DNA of 33,599 nt from Bacillota bacterium (GCA_029778665.1 JAKOPX010000303.1:1-33599), one strand, 5' to 3'; positions 1-8,283 are shown, numbered from the stretch's first letter. Notes: a model not told the origin generated them from the letters alone. A program made the numbers and translations.

Positions 1-14
1 ACGCCTGCTTATTG

Positions 15-61
15 AAAAAAATCCTTCCGCACTGCGTAAATACAGTTGCCGAAAGGATTTT
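15..61 (-). terminator. Rho-independent terminator, copy 1 of a repeated hairpin
   Basis: Read on the minus strand this is an imperfect stem (AAAATCCTT pairing with AAGGATTTT) followed by a T-run, complementary to the A-run at 15-20. It lies about 200 bases downstream of the glycosylase gene ending at 261. Both the stem and the loop resemble the hairpins at 1636-1681 and 27417-27462, so it belongs to a dispersed terminator family. The 61-260 spacer holds weak roughly 20-base repeats of a GGTAT/GCGTTC type and no credible gene. Confidence 0.75.
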
Positions 62-260
62 CGGTATCGGATCTATTGGGCATAGCCGTTCAATATCGGG
101 TATGAGCGTTCTGAAACAGTTGCCTGATTGCAGTGCCCGGTACCCAACTTTTCCATGAGGTATTTTCTCCGGCTTTCCACTGAACGATGGATCACCTTGC
201 CGATGAAACGTCTTAGCAGTTCCTGGATCGCGGGTGCCTGGGAGAAAATCTCACGGCATG

Positions 261-1514
261 TCAGGTGTCATCTCTCAGCAATTCAGCAAGCCAATCGCAT
301 TCTGTGCTGATGTTCCCGCATTCATTGAATGCTGCGAACCGCTTTATGCATTTTCCTATCGCTTTAGCCAGTTTCTTCGTAATCTTCACATTATCCTCGA
401 ACCATATGTTTTTTACTGTCAAAGTGCAGGTCTTTTTATCGGCAGCCGCTTCCAGACGGCCAACAAAAGAATCGCCGTAAATCAGCGGCAGGACATAGTG
501 TCCATATTTCCGCTTTTCCGCGGGAGTGTAGATCTCCCATGTATAGTCAAAGCCGAACAATGCGCGTATAAGTTTTCTGTCCCACATCAGGCAGTCAAGC
601 GGGGCAATAAGCTCACAGCGGGGTTTGAACCTGTCATTCTGCAGAACGGTCTCGATGAGCGGCAAATCATCCGAACGGCAGTACAGAATATCCTTCAGGC
701 CTTCCACCCTGACGGCGATGATTTTTCCTTCCCCGGCAAGTTGCCTGAACGCTTCGTCCCGCTCCCGGGAATCCAGGCCCCAGATGTTCAGCCATGCGTC
801 TGACGGCCGGTTCCACATAAGCCCAACAGCCCCGATGCGCCGCAATATGCGCCATTTTTTATGCCGGAATTCATCGGGGATCGGATCCGGGGCCCTAAGT
901 ATCTCCGGCGGTATATGTCTTTCAGCGAGATCGTAGAATTTCCTTGTACCGTTTTTATGGTGGATCACGAGCTCGCCAGTAGAATAAAGATGCTCCAGCA
1001 CTGACCGCGCCGCTTTCGTAGTTCCGCTCCAGTTGCCGCTCCAGTGGATGGATGAATGCCAACGGATACTGCCTTCTATCGGCAGGTCGTCGGAACTGAC
1101 AGGGCCATGCTCTCTGATATATGCCTTAGCCATCGCTTCCAGTCCGTCAAGCCCGTCAAACCGTTTGCCGCCCTCCCTGGCGGCTTTCCGGTAACGTTCG
1201 AAATACGGCCAGTCTTCAGTCGGGATAATGGAAAGGTTCTTGTCGGGGTAATCCACCAGTTTCCTATCGACATACAGCAGTTCATAGAGCATCCGCTTCG
1301 TGAACCCTCTGACACGGGATTGCAGGGTAAGCTCAGCGTTTTTGCCGCAGACGTCGACAGGGTCGAACTGGATGCATCCCGCCTGCCGCACAAAGTCGAG
1401 GGCACCCTGTTTGCCGGTGAACCTGTATTCGCCCAGCAGTCCATGCCTGAGCAGTATGAATTGCCTTGCCTGTCTGTTGGTTAAAGTGAACCCGGGAACC
1501 GCGTATTCCAGCAT
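261..1514 (-). CDS. Winged-helix DNA glycosylase of the YcaQ/AlkZ (HTH_42) family
   Basis: The 417-residue protein matches the YcaQ/AlkZ family, whose studied members unhook alkylated or crosslinked bases from DNA. Residues 49-51 are Q-F-D, the Q-hydrophobic-D catalytic motif of the YcaQ branch (the AlkZ branch has Q-x-Q). The rest reads as the usual tandem winged-helix fold, including the central region with RWHSSIHWSGNW and WNRPSDAWLNIWG. The ATG at 1514 was chosen because GGAGGG lies about six bases upstream; an in-frame start at 1535 lacks such a site. It seems to be a single-gene unit ending at the terminator at 15-61. Family assignment is good, while activity on crosslinks is inferred from the family. 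Confidence 0.8.
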   Translation of the reverse strand: MLEYAVPGFTLTNRQARQFILLRHGLLGEYRFTGKQGALDFVRQAGCIQFDPVDVCGKNAELTLQSRVRGFTKRMLYELLYVDRKLVDYPDKNLSIIPTEDWPYFERYRKAAREGGKRFDGLDGLEAMAKAYIREHGPVSSDDLPIEGSIRWHSSIHWSGNWSGTTKAARSVLEHLYSTGELVIHHKNGTRKFYDLAERHIPPEILRAPDPIPDEFRHKKWRILRRIGAVGLMWNRPSDAWLNIWGLDSRERDEAFRQLAGEGKIIAVRVEGLKDILYCRSDDLPLIETVLQNDRFKPRCELIAPLDCLMWDRKLIRALFGFDYTWEIYTPAEKRKYGHYVLPLIYGDSFVGRLEAAADKKTCTLTVKNIWFEDNVKITKKLAKAIGKCIKRFAAFNECGNISTECDWLAELLRDDT

Positions 1515-1635
1515 CGTTTTCCCTCCATGGCACACACGCAGATTTTCCTGAGGATACTGATAAAATCATTATAGCATATCATAGACAGTAAAACAGGGTA
1601 CCGGGCGCGTAAGCCGGCCGGCTGGCTGTTTATTG

Positions 1636-1681
1636 AAAAAAATCCTCCCGGCATTGTGTAAACACATAAACCGGAAGGATT
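1636..1681 (-). terminator. Rho-independent terminator, copy 2 of a repeated hairpin
   Basis: The stem AATCCTCCCGG (1641-1651) pairs with CCGGAAGGATT (1671-1681), with one G-U pair. On the minus strand it is followed by seven Ts (plus-strand A-run at 1636-1642). It closes the sigma/anti-sigma operon whose last codon is at 1751. The first 15 bases (TTATTGAAAAAAATC) are identical to the terminator near base 10. Confidence 0.85.
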
Positions 1682-1750
1682 CTCCTGATCGTCACGGTTC
1701 GGCGCCACAGCCCGAAAACAGGTTACTGACCTGCGTGCCCGGCGCCATTT

Positions 1751-2983
1751 TTACCTGGCGCCCTTTTCGTTCAAAAACGCCGCAAATCTTTCATTTACCT
1801 CGTACCTGCTGATAAAGCCGATGTTCCTGTAATATACGGAGTCAAAATAAATGCCGTTTTTGTTGTATATCCTGACGGTTATCGGGTCATCCAGGGCATT
1901 GCCCACCGAGCCTGCGCTGCCCTGCACAGATCCTGCAGCCCCGTCGCCTGAATCCATTATCATGCCGGGCGATGAGCCGGACGATGCCGCATTGCTGGTC
2001 GAAACCGGAGCATCTGCTGAAACCGGCGTGTCTGCCGTAACCTGGTATGCAATGGCCGCATCGTCCGTCTTTATGGGAAGATCAGTTGTAGCGTCCGGCC
2101 CGGCGGCATCCGGCGGGACTGCGGTACCCGTTGCACCCTCGGCCGCCGCCATTCTTTCCCGTTCCGCCATATCGATCTCAACGCCGTAATTGCCGGAGGT
2201 CGCCTTTCCACTGTAGTTGAACAGCCTGTCGAAATACTTGTCGCTGTTGTTTTTCAGTACGGAATAGAACCCATAGAATGCCGCGATAGCTTCCCTGTCG
2301 GTCAGTACACCCCTGATATCGGTGACCCCCTGCAGCTTGCTCTGCTCAGAATGGCCGATAAACAAGACCTTCGCGATATCATCGGCGCTGTTTATCCCAT
2401 ACAGTGCCAGGTATTCCGCGGCATCTTCGTCCTGGTTGTTGTTGTAGCTTTCAAACACAAAGAACCTGAACAGCCTGTAACTGTCATTGCATTTCACTGC
2501 AACGACCGCATCGCAGCCGGCCGGCACATACCTGAACACTTCGCTGCCTATGAGGCTTTCGTCCGGGCTGACCGTGATGTCTGCGATCTTCTCTCCGATA
2601 TCGCTGTCTTTTATCATAGCAGGCAGTCCGAATTCATTTCTCATCTCATCCGTCAGCAGGATGTAATGCCTGTCATCGATCCGGAACTGGTCCAGGAGCG
2701 GGGCAGCCGCATCCTCCCTGCCCATGCCGGCGGCCTGGTCCGTCATTACTCCCGGGACATTTCCGGGGGGCAGTTCGTTATTCTTCCACAGGGTGCCGTG
2801 CATCAGCACGCCTGCCGCCACCACGGCAACCATGGCAAATGCAGGTATGGCTCTCATGTAATAAATCCTGCGGCTTTCATTTTTCTTTCCGGCGTTCTGC
2901 ATTATGTTGTCCAGCATCCTCTTCCTGGCTGTTTCGTCCGGTTTTATCAAATCGAAAGAATTCTTCAGATCTTCCTTCTTCAC
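1751..2983 (-). CDS. Membrane-anchored anti-sigma factor
   Basis: This 410-residue protein has a short charged cytoplasmic N-terminus (1-43), one transmembrane segment (about 44-62) and a long external part. Residues of roughly 270-360 form a low-complexity Ala/Ser/Thr/Asp/Pro-rich stretch before a folded C-terminal tail. Its start overlaps the stop of the upstream ECF sigma gene by four bases (ATGA), the usual arrangement for a co-translated sigma/anti-sigma pair. The role, sequestering the sigma factor at the membrane until a signal arrives, is inferred from this layout and topology; no zinc-binding anti-sigma motif is visible. The stop codon lies inside a GGCGCC palindrome related to the dispersed GTGCC/GGCAC repeats. 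Confidence 0.75.
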   Translation of the reverse strand: MKKEDLKNSFDLIKPDETARKRMLDNIMQNAGKKNESRRIYYMRAIPAFAMVAVVAAGVLMHGTLWKNNELPPGNVPGVMTDQAAGMGREDAAAPLLDQFRIDDRHYILLTDEMRNEFGLPAMIKDSDIGEKIADITVSPDESLIGSEVFRYVPAGCDAVVAVKCNDSYRLFRFFVFESYNNNQDEDAAEYLALYGINSADDIAKVLFIGHSEQSKLQGVTDIRGVLTDREAIAAFYGFYSVLKNNSDKYFDRLFNYSGKATSGNYGVEIDMAERERMAAAEGATGTAVPPDAAGPDATTDLPIKTDDAAIAYQVTADTPVSADAPVSTSNAASSGSSPGMIMDSGDGAAGSVQGSAGSVGNALDDPITVRIYNKNGIYFDSVYYRNIGFISRYEVNERFAAFLNEKGAR

Positions 2984-3468
2984 GTGGAATCACCTTCCAT
3001 TTCCATTTTCAGCAGCTTCCTGCCCGTATGGAGATAGCCTCTGACAGTGGACTCGCTTTTTTTCAGTATCTTTGCTATTTCCACCGTTGAGTAGCCTTCA
3101 TAGTAATACAAATACACGGCAGTTTTTATCCTGGAGGGAAGTGCCAGAACCTTTTCAAGACTGCTGTCTATATTGAAATCCTGGTAAACCGCGGTCTCCC
3201 CGGCCTGATCGATACCCACCGTCTTCGACCACCAGTGCCTGAAGTGGTCCCTGCACAGATTCGAAGCTGTCCTGATAAGCCAGGCCTTTTCGTGTTCAGT
3301 ATCCCGGAAAACCGTCCTGTCCTTCATAAGCCTGATAAACATATTCTGGACCATATCCTCCGTATCAGGCACATTCTTCATGAACATGAAGCAAACACGG
3401 TAAACGGTATCGACATGGCGGTTATAGATTTCCAGCAGCTCTTCATTCGTACGCAACAAAGAACTCAA
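2980..3468 (-). CDS. ECF-type RNA polymerase sigma factor
   Basis: The 162-residue protein has sigma region 2 at about 10-75 (DTVYRVCFMFMKNVPDTEDMVQNMFIRLM and the following AWLIRTASNLCRDHFR) and region 4 at about 105-155 (LPSRIKTAVYLYYYEGYSTVEIAKILKKSESTVRGYLHTGRKLL, a helix-turn-helix). This is a minimal ECF sigma without region 3. The start is TTG at 3468, supported by a strong GGGAGGG site seven bases upstream. It is coupled to the anti-sigma gene by ATGA overlap. Targets are unknown; ECF factors often activate their own operon. Confidence 0.92.
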   Translation of the reverse strand: MSSLLRTNEELLEIYNRHVDTVYRVCFMFMKNVPDTEDMVQNMFIRLMKDRTVFRDTEHEKAWLIRTASNLCRDHFRHWWSKTVGIDQAGETAVYQDFNIDSSLEKVLALPSRIKTAVYLYYYEGYSTVEIAKILKKSESTVRGYLHTGRKLLKMEMEGDST

Positions 3469-3489
3469 TCCACTTCCCTCCCTTCACTA

Positions 3490-3825
3490 CTAACACGATC
3501 GGGAACACAGAAACGTTTGATAATTTCCGTCATTTTCACAGTATACGACATCGATATCCTTCGTCTTTTCCAGTATATCACTCATAACTTCGTAAGCTTT
3601 TGCCCGTGTGAAATCGCCGCATTCCTGCGCGACCAGCTCCCAGTTGGGATGCCTTGCCACAGCCTCCTCCAGCGCACGGGTCCGGCCTATCTGCGGCGTG
3701 GAACCGATCGTTCCCTGGTCAGGGGCATCGCCGGCAAACCGGAAACCATACTGCTCCCAATCGATGTTGTTGCGGATGCCCTCGCGCACCACGATCTCAT
3801 CTTCGACAAGAAAAACCTTGAACAT
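3490..3825 (-). pseudogene. Chimeric remnant: response-regulator N-terminus fused in frame to a sugar-binding-protein fragment
   Basis: This 111-codon open frame joins two unrelated families. Residues 1 to about 36 (FKVFLVEDEIVVREGI and the following NNIDWEQYG) are the start of a YesN-type receiver domain, including the acidic pair but ending before the phosphoacceptor aspartate. From about residue 38 on (GTIGSTPQIGRTRALEEA, then a GDFTRAKAYEVM segment and DIDVVYCENDG) the sequence is the central part of a periplasmic sugar-binding protein (Peripla_BP_4). It breaks off soon after the conserved ND. The start has a GGGGAG site six bases upstream and a TATAAT box lies at 3879-3884. It is best read as the scar of a deletion or recombination that collapsed an older operon. 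The receiver segment differs from that of the intact regulator in this window. Confidence 0.8.
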
Positions 3826-3878
3826 ACCGTCTCCCCTTCCGGCAGGCGCAGCCATAAATTGGTATTAAACAGCAGGTA

Positions 3879-3884
3879 ATTATA
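3879..3884 (-). promoter_or_regulatory. Candidate -10 box upstream of the chimeric remnant
   Basis: TATAAT on the minus strand, about 55 bases upstream of the ATG at 3825. No good -35 was seen. If active it would transcribe the broken gene and possibly read into the sigma gene at 3468. Confidence 0.4.
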
Positions 3885-4030
3885 TAATATCAGGCGCTTA
3901 TTTGGAGTAGGTTAACAGCATAAGCTGACTGAAACTCCTGTCAGCCGGCTGGTAAGAAGCCCGCTTGCAAGATCATGTCGATCCGTTAAATCGCCACGGT
4001 AACTGCATTTACAGTATCCTCACGGATATC

Positions 4031-5314
4031 TCAATTCATAACTGACTGGCTGTCGTTCCTGTCGGTGTATCTGGCGGACGCAAGTATACCCAGCAGCATA
4101 AGGCCGATATTGAGGACAAACGGCAATATCCTTGAAATATCGCTCAGCAGGCCTCCAATATACCCGAAGGGCACACTGGCCAGCATGACTGTTGTCTGAA
4201 GCAGGGCCAGGATCCCGGAACGCTCATCGGGATCGGCATGTATCGCCACCAGAGACTCCCTGAGTGTGCTGAGGACGGATGCGCCCAACGCTTCAAAGAA
4301 TATCGAAAGCGTCAGCATCAGGTATCCCAAAACTCCTGTTCCCGTGATCGAGATCAGCAGGATACAGCTGATCATGTAGCAGATGAACCCTCCGTACATC
4401 GGCCATTTCAGCCTGGTCTGCCTTATCCCGGATATGACCGTGAAGAAAAGAATAATGGACATTATACTCTTTACCATCGGAAAAATGGGCAGTAATGTGT
4501 CCGGAACGCCAATGCGCCTGGATACGATGATCTGCCAGAAAGTCGAACCGAGCATTAATGCTATTTCCACCAGTATGCTGAAAATAATTGCAAAAACAGT
4601 GCCGCGGGAATTCACTATTTTCATGTATGCATTCCTGTACCCGGAAAGCATCTCTCTCCATGACTTGCCACGCGCTGCTTCGCGCCTTGCCCTGCCGACG
4701 GCCGTTTCCGTTGAAAACCTGTACAGGATCAGTATTTTTGCCGTCATGACGACAAAAGCGTTTATATACAATATCCGAATGGCGGGCGCCAGTGTCAGTT
4801 TTGCAACGAGCACCGACGAGATCGGGGCAAACAGCGCAGACATGTTGCCACAGATTATTACCCAGGAATATATATGGGTTATCCTGTCCTTTGGCGCATC
4901 CTCTACCAGCAGGCAATCCCAGGACACCTGCGTGATTTTCATCATCCCGTTAAACAGGGCGGCCACGATGAAATACCAGAAACCCTGGCTGGACGCCCAT
5001 ATAATGCAGGGAAGGCTCCACGCCAGAAAATCGAAAACCGCGGTGCTCTTCCTCCGCCCCATTTTGTCGATGATGGCGCCCGACAGGAATGCGCAGATCA
5101 TCTGGGAAAACATGTACACGGAGGTAACGATCCCTACCTGCACATCGTTCATGCCTAAAGTGAGCATATACACCGTTGCGTAGGGCAGGCACAGATTCAT
5201 CGACAGTCCCCACATAGGTTCAGTAAAAATGCAGGCCCGGGGATTGCCCTTCAGTTCGGTAAGTGTGCGGAACAACCCGTTCCTGCTCAGCAGTTTTTTC
5301 ATTTTGTTCCTCAT
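4031..5314 (-). CDS. Major facilitator superfamily transporter
   Basis: The 427-residue protein has about 12 hydrophobic segments. A motif-A-like loop GAIIDKMGRRKS follows the second one, and a central basic cytoplasmic loop (RARREAARGKSWREML) separates two six-helix halves. The substrate cannot be told from sequence; drug or sugar efflux is typical for this branch. ATG 5314 has GGAGAC upstream, and a second ATG at 5302 has GAGG six bases ahead, so the start is uncertain by four codons. The gene stands alone downstream of two tandem palindromes (5323-5392) that look like an operator. No terminator is evident downstream. Confidence 0.8.
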   Translation of the reverse strand: MRNKMKKLLSRNGLFRTLTELKGNPRACIFTEPMWGLSMNLCLPYATVYMLTLGMNDVQVGIVTSVYMFSQMICAFLSGAIIDKMGRRKSTAVFDFLAWSLPCIIWASSQGFWYFIVAALFNGMMKITQVSWDCLLVEDAPKDRITHIYSWVIICGNMSALFAPISSVLVAKLTLAPAIRILYINAFVVMTAKILILYRFSTETAVGRARREAARGKSWREMLSGYRNAYMKIVNSRGTVFAIIFSILVEIALMLGSTFWQIIVSRRIGVPDTLLPIFPMVKSIMSIILFFTVISGIRQTRLKWPMYGGFICYMISCILLISITGTGVLGYLMLTLSIFFEALGASVLSTLRESLVAIHADPDERSGILALLQTTVMLASVPFGYIGGLLSDISRILPFVLNIGLMLLGILASARYTDRNDSQSVMN

Positions 5315-5322
5315 TTGCTTTG

Positions 5323-5392
5323 TCTCCGGTATCTAGGTAATCTGGTATAAATAATCTTTATCTCCGGTATCCTGGTAACCAGGTATAAATAA
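5323..5392. repeat. Two tandem 38-bp-period repeats containing palindromes
   Basis: TCTCCGGTATC starts at 5323 and again at 5361. Each unit ends in GGTATAAATAA, and about 27 of 32 positions match. The second unit contains a near-perfect dyad, TATCCTGGT-A-ACCAGGTATA (5368-5387); the first is a weaker version. The repeats end eight bases before the MFS start codon, so they are likely in its promoter or leader. Confidence 0.75.
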
Positions 5393-5413
5393 CAATTCTG
5401 CCATACAACAAAA

Positions 5414-5439
5414 CAAACCGCCGGAAGACCGGCGGTTTG
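5414..5439 (-). terminator. Rho-independent terminator of citrate synthase
   Basis: A perfect 11-bp stem (5414-5424 with 5429-5439) has a four-base loop. On the minus strand it is followed by a T-rich tract (TTTTGTTG). It lies 22 bases after the citrate synthase stop. Confidence 0.9.
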
Positions 5440-5460
5440 CATAATGGGTGCTTCACGCCA

Positions 5461-6828
5461 TTACTTCTGCCTCTGGTCCAGCGGTATATACGGACGCCTG
5501 TCTGAAACCGACTTGTAAGCCGGTCTGATGATCTTGCCCGCATTCACTATTTCTTCCATACGGTGGGCCGCCCATCCGGGCAGTCGCGCTATTGCGAACA
5601 GGGGCGTGAACAACTGAAGAGGAAGTCCGAGCATATCGTAGACTAATCCGCTGTAGAAATCCACGTTTGCGCTGACACCCTTGTAGATCTTCCTCTTTTC
5701 CCTGATGATCTCGGGCGCCAGTCTCTCTACCAGCGAATAGAGCCTGAACTCGTCCATGCGTTCCTTTTCCTTCGAGAGGCTTTCAACGAATTTCTTGAGC
5801 ACTGTGGCACGCGGATCGGAAAGTGAATATACGGCATGCCCCATCCCGTATATCAGGCCGGAGCGGTCGAATTCCTTTTTGTCCAGGAGCCGCTCCAGGT
5901 AATCAGCGACCTGGCCTTCGTCGGTCCAGTCGGATACCTTGGCCTTCATATCCTCAAACATCTGCACGACCTTGATATTAGCGCCGCCGTGCCTGGGTCC
6001 CTTCAGCGAGCAGAGTGCAGCCGTGATGGCCGAATATGTGTCTGTTCCCGAAGAAGTCACCACGTGTGTGGTAAAGGTGGAATTGTTTCCACCTCCGTGT
6101 TCGGCGTGCAATACCAGCGCCAGATCGAGTATCTTGGCTTCCAGCGGCGTATATTTGCTGTCCGGCCTCAGTATATACAGTATGTTCTCCGCAGTCGACA
6201 GTTCAGGCTGCGGCCGATGGATAAACATGCTCTTATGGTCATGATAATGACAGTAAGCCTGGTATCCATAGACGGACAGCAGCGGGAACAGAGCGATCAG
6301 CTGCAGCGACTGCCGCAGTACATTGGGTATCGAATTGTCATCTGCATTGTCATCATAGGAATACATGGTCAGGACACTTCTGGCAAGCGTGTTCATCATG
6401 TCCTGACTCGGAGCCTTCATAATAATGTCACGCACGAAGTTCGTAGGCAGCGTGCGGTAATTGGACAGTATCCTGCAGAAATTGTCCAGCTGCTCTGCAT
6501 CAGGCAATTCGCCGAACAACAGCAGATAGGCCACTTCTTCAAAGCCGAAACGGTCCTCTTTTATAAAGCCTTCCACGATCTCTTCAACGTCGATTCCCCT
6601 GTAGTACAGTTTTCCTTCACAGGGAACCTCCTTGCCGTCGACGATCTTTGAAGAAACGATTTCCGATATGACCGTCAGCCCCGTGAGTACGCCCTTTCCG
6701 TTTATATCACGCAAACCTCTTTTAACGTCATATTTGTCGTAGAGGGAAGGATCGATCCTGCTGTTGCTTTCAAACCGGGATGAAAGTTCCATCAACTCGG
6801 GAGTTATCGCGGAGAAAGGGTTAGCCAT
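5461..6828 (-). CDS. gltA: Citrate synthase
   Basis: Citrate synthase condenses acetyl-CoA and oxaloacetate, here probably feeding 2-oxoglutarate and glutamate synthesis in an anaerobe. The 455-residue protein carries the expected catalytic residues: His244 in HAEHGGGNNST, His331 in GMGHAVYSLSDPR and Asp390 in NVDFYSG. The GPRHGGAN oxaloacetate/CoA loop is at 278-284. It is longer than the roughly 370-430 residues of most bacterial enzymes because of an extended N-terminus, as in other clostridial homologues. AGGAG lies about nine bases upstream of the start. It is monocistronic, with a promoter at 6869-6897 and a terminator at 5414-5439. No aconitase or isocitrate dehydrogenase gene is adjacent. 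Confidence 0.95.
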   Translation of the reverse strand: MANPFSAITPELMELSSRFESNSRIDPSLYDKYDVKRGLRDINGKGVLTGLTVISEIVSSKIVDGKEVPCEGKLYYRGIDVEEIVEGFIKEDRFGFEEVAYLLLFGELPDAEQLDNFCRILSNYRTLPTNFVRDIIMKAPSQDMMNTLARSVLTMYSYDDNADDNSIPNVLRQSLQLIALFPLLSVYGYQAYCHYHDHKSMFIHRPQPELSTAENILYILRPDSKYTPLEAKILDLALVLHAEHGGGNNSTFTTHVVTSSGTDTYSAITAALCSLKGPRHGGANIKVVQMFEDMKAKVSDWTDEGQVADYLERLLDKKEFDRSGLIYGMGHAVYSLSDPRATVLKKFVESLSKEKERMDEFRLYSLVERLAPEIIREKRKIYKGVSANVDFYSGLVYDMLGLPLQLFTPLFAIARLPGWAAHRMEEIVNAGKIIRPAYKSVSDRRPYIPLDQRQK

Positions 6829-6868
6829 TACGAAGTCACTCCTTTCGCTTTTCTTAGCCTGTTTTTTT

Positions 6869-6897
6869 ATTATACATCATTAACTGTTCCATGGAAA
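6869..6897 (-). promoter_or_regulatory. Sigma-A-type promoter of citrate synthase
   Basis: On the minus strand TTTCCA (6897-6892) and TATAAT (6874-6869) are separated by 17 bases, about 40 bases upstream of the start codon. Confidence 0.65.
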
Positions 6898-7017
6898 GGC
6901 CGAAAACTCGGCCCTGCCGGAAATGCCGGAAAAATCTGTATCTGCTGCCAGCAATAATAGTTCTGGGAATGCCCGCATGAAAAGTTACCCGTATATAAAT
7001 ACAAGTGAATAACATTT

Positions 7018-7157
7018 CCGGCAATATGGATACTCTGTCGAAGACTAACAAAACATACCGGCAATAAGGCTTCGCTGTCAGCAATATTCAAATGATTGCA
7101 GCTTAAATGTAAATTGGCCGGCATAAAGTGTTCAGGACGGCAAAGCCGGTATGCAGA
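7018..7157. repeat. Degenerate tandem repeat, period 20 bp, upstream of citrate synthase
   Basis: CCGGCAATA-like words recur in register at 7018, 7058, 7078 (TCAGCAATA), 7118 (CCGGCATAA) and 7138 (CGGCAAAG). Weaker units lie at 7038 and 7098. The units at 7018 and 7058 match at 16 of 20 positions. The array fills most of the 356-base spacer between citrate synthase and the kinase-like gene; the rest (6898-7017) is AT-rich with no gene. Confidence 0.6.
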
Positions 7158-7184
7158 CCAACTGGCCGAAGCGGCGGGCAGCCA

Positions 7185-8012
7185 TCATCTTACCCGGAAA
7201 ACAGTACGCGGGCAATTGCCGGAAATGACATCTGAGATCCTGTACCGCGAGCTTGCGATCATGACCGTCGTACCTTGCCGGATAGGCTCCTTGATGAATT
7301 CCAGCTTTGATCTGGCGCCGCCTGCACCTGAGCGGCTCGCCCCTTCGCAGTGTTTCTGCAGTTCATTTATCGCTTCTATCACTTCGTCCGCATTTTTCCC
7401 CTCCACGCATTCGACCAGCGTGGACGGATCTTTCGGATCGGTATAGATCCCATCGACAGATGTAAAGATGAGCAGGTACTTCGGATGCACTAACGTAGCG
7501 ATCACTGCTGCTGTCTCATCATTGTCGATGCACTCGACTATTTCCCGCCGGCCGTTGCTGCGAAGCTGCTCAAGCTCCCAACGGCGGTTTTCCTCGAAAC
7601 TTACTGTATCGTTGTAATTCACTATCGGTATGGCATCCTGTTTCACGCAGCGCATCAGGAACCTGTAGATATGGTCGCGCTTTTCCGGATCGTTGAAATG
7701 CACGTGTTCCACCAACAACTGCCTTACAGAGTATTTCGACGGTATATAACGGCGGTACTCCTCCATCAGTATCGCCTGTCCCTGGGCCGAATAGTCGGTC
7801 ATGATATCCTCTTTCGGGCCGGTCAGTTCATGCCCGGTGCGCTTGATGTAATCCAGGCGCCCGATCTCAACCGCGCCGGAACTGACCCAGATCATTCCCG
7901 GCCGCAGTTCGCTGCCGATACGGCTGAAAACGTTATAATCGATATCATGCTCTTTCTCGCGGATCAATGCCATGGATCCAATCTTCCCGACCAACTCTAC
8001 ATCATACTTCAT
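7185..8012 (-). CDS. Glutamate 5-kinase-like amino acid kinase without PUA domain
   Basis: The 275-residue protein has the amino-acid-kinase fold seen in ProB, which phosphorylates glutamate in proline synthesis. Recognisable blocks are WVSSGAVEIG (about 58-67), SAQGQAILMEEY, a NYNDTVSF block, DNDETAAVIATLV, the nucleotide-binding FTSVDGIYTDPKDPS, and the ARSKLEFIK equivalent of the GGMxTKL loop. A stretch of about 12 extra residues separates NDTV from DNDE. It ends without the C-terminal PUA domain of many bacterial ProB proteins, and no proA is adjacent, so another substrate is possible. The ATG at 8012 has GGGGAC upstream; a longer frame to 8120 would run into the 17-bp repeat array. Confidence 0.7.
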   Translation of the reverse strand: MKYDVELVGKIGSMALIREKEHDIDYNVFSRIGSELRPGMIWVSSGAVEIGRLDYIKRTGHELTGPKEDIMTDYSAQGQAILMEEYRRYIPSKYSVRQLLVEHVHFNDPEKRDHIYRFLMRCVKQDAIPIVNYNDTVSFEENRRWELEQLRSNGRREIVECIDNDETAAVIATLVHPKYLLIFTSVDGIYTDPKDPSTLVECVEGKNADEVIEAINELQKHCEGASRSGAGGARSKLEFIKEPIRQGTTVMIASSRYRISDVISGNCPRTVFRVR

Positions 8013-8055
8013 AACACATTGTCCCCTGTCCAGATGATACAATTCATATAATGCC

Positions 8056-8175
8056 GGATCCTGATATAACGTCAGATACTTTATAATTCCGGATCCTTTA
8101 TGATACCGGTTCCTTTGCAAAATCGGATCCTTTACACTGCCAAAGCCTATACACTAACGGATCCTGATGATTTTA
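8056..8175. repeat. Seven-unit 17-bp tandem repeat upstream of the ProB-like gene
   Basis: CGGATCCT occurs at 8056, 8091, 8125 and 8159, CGGTTCCT at 8108, CAGATACT at 8074 and CAAAGCCT at 8142. Start-to-start spacing is 18, then 17 throughout. The second half of each unit is AT-rich (TTTATAATTC-like). The array ends 44 bases upstream of the start codon at 8012. The remaining spacer (8176-8283) is AT-rich with no gene. Confidence 0.85.
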
Positions 8176-8283
8176 CAATACAAGACTAAATGTTATAGTG
8201 CTTTTTATTATCTTTATATACCAGATTTGCACCTGTAATTTCAACTGTTATCATTTTATTTCGATACGGCGGAAAATTCAAGT

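Noticed and set aside
128-310. Short plus-strand frames near the left edge
   Set aside because: No ribosome binding site or family; they overlap the 3' end of the glycosylase gene.
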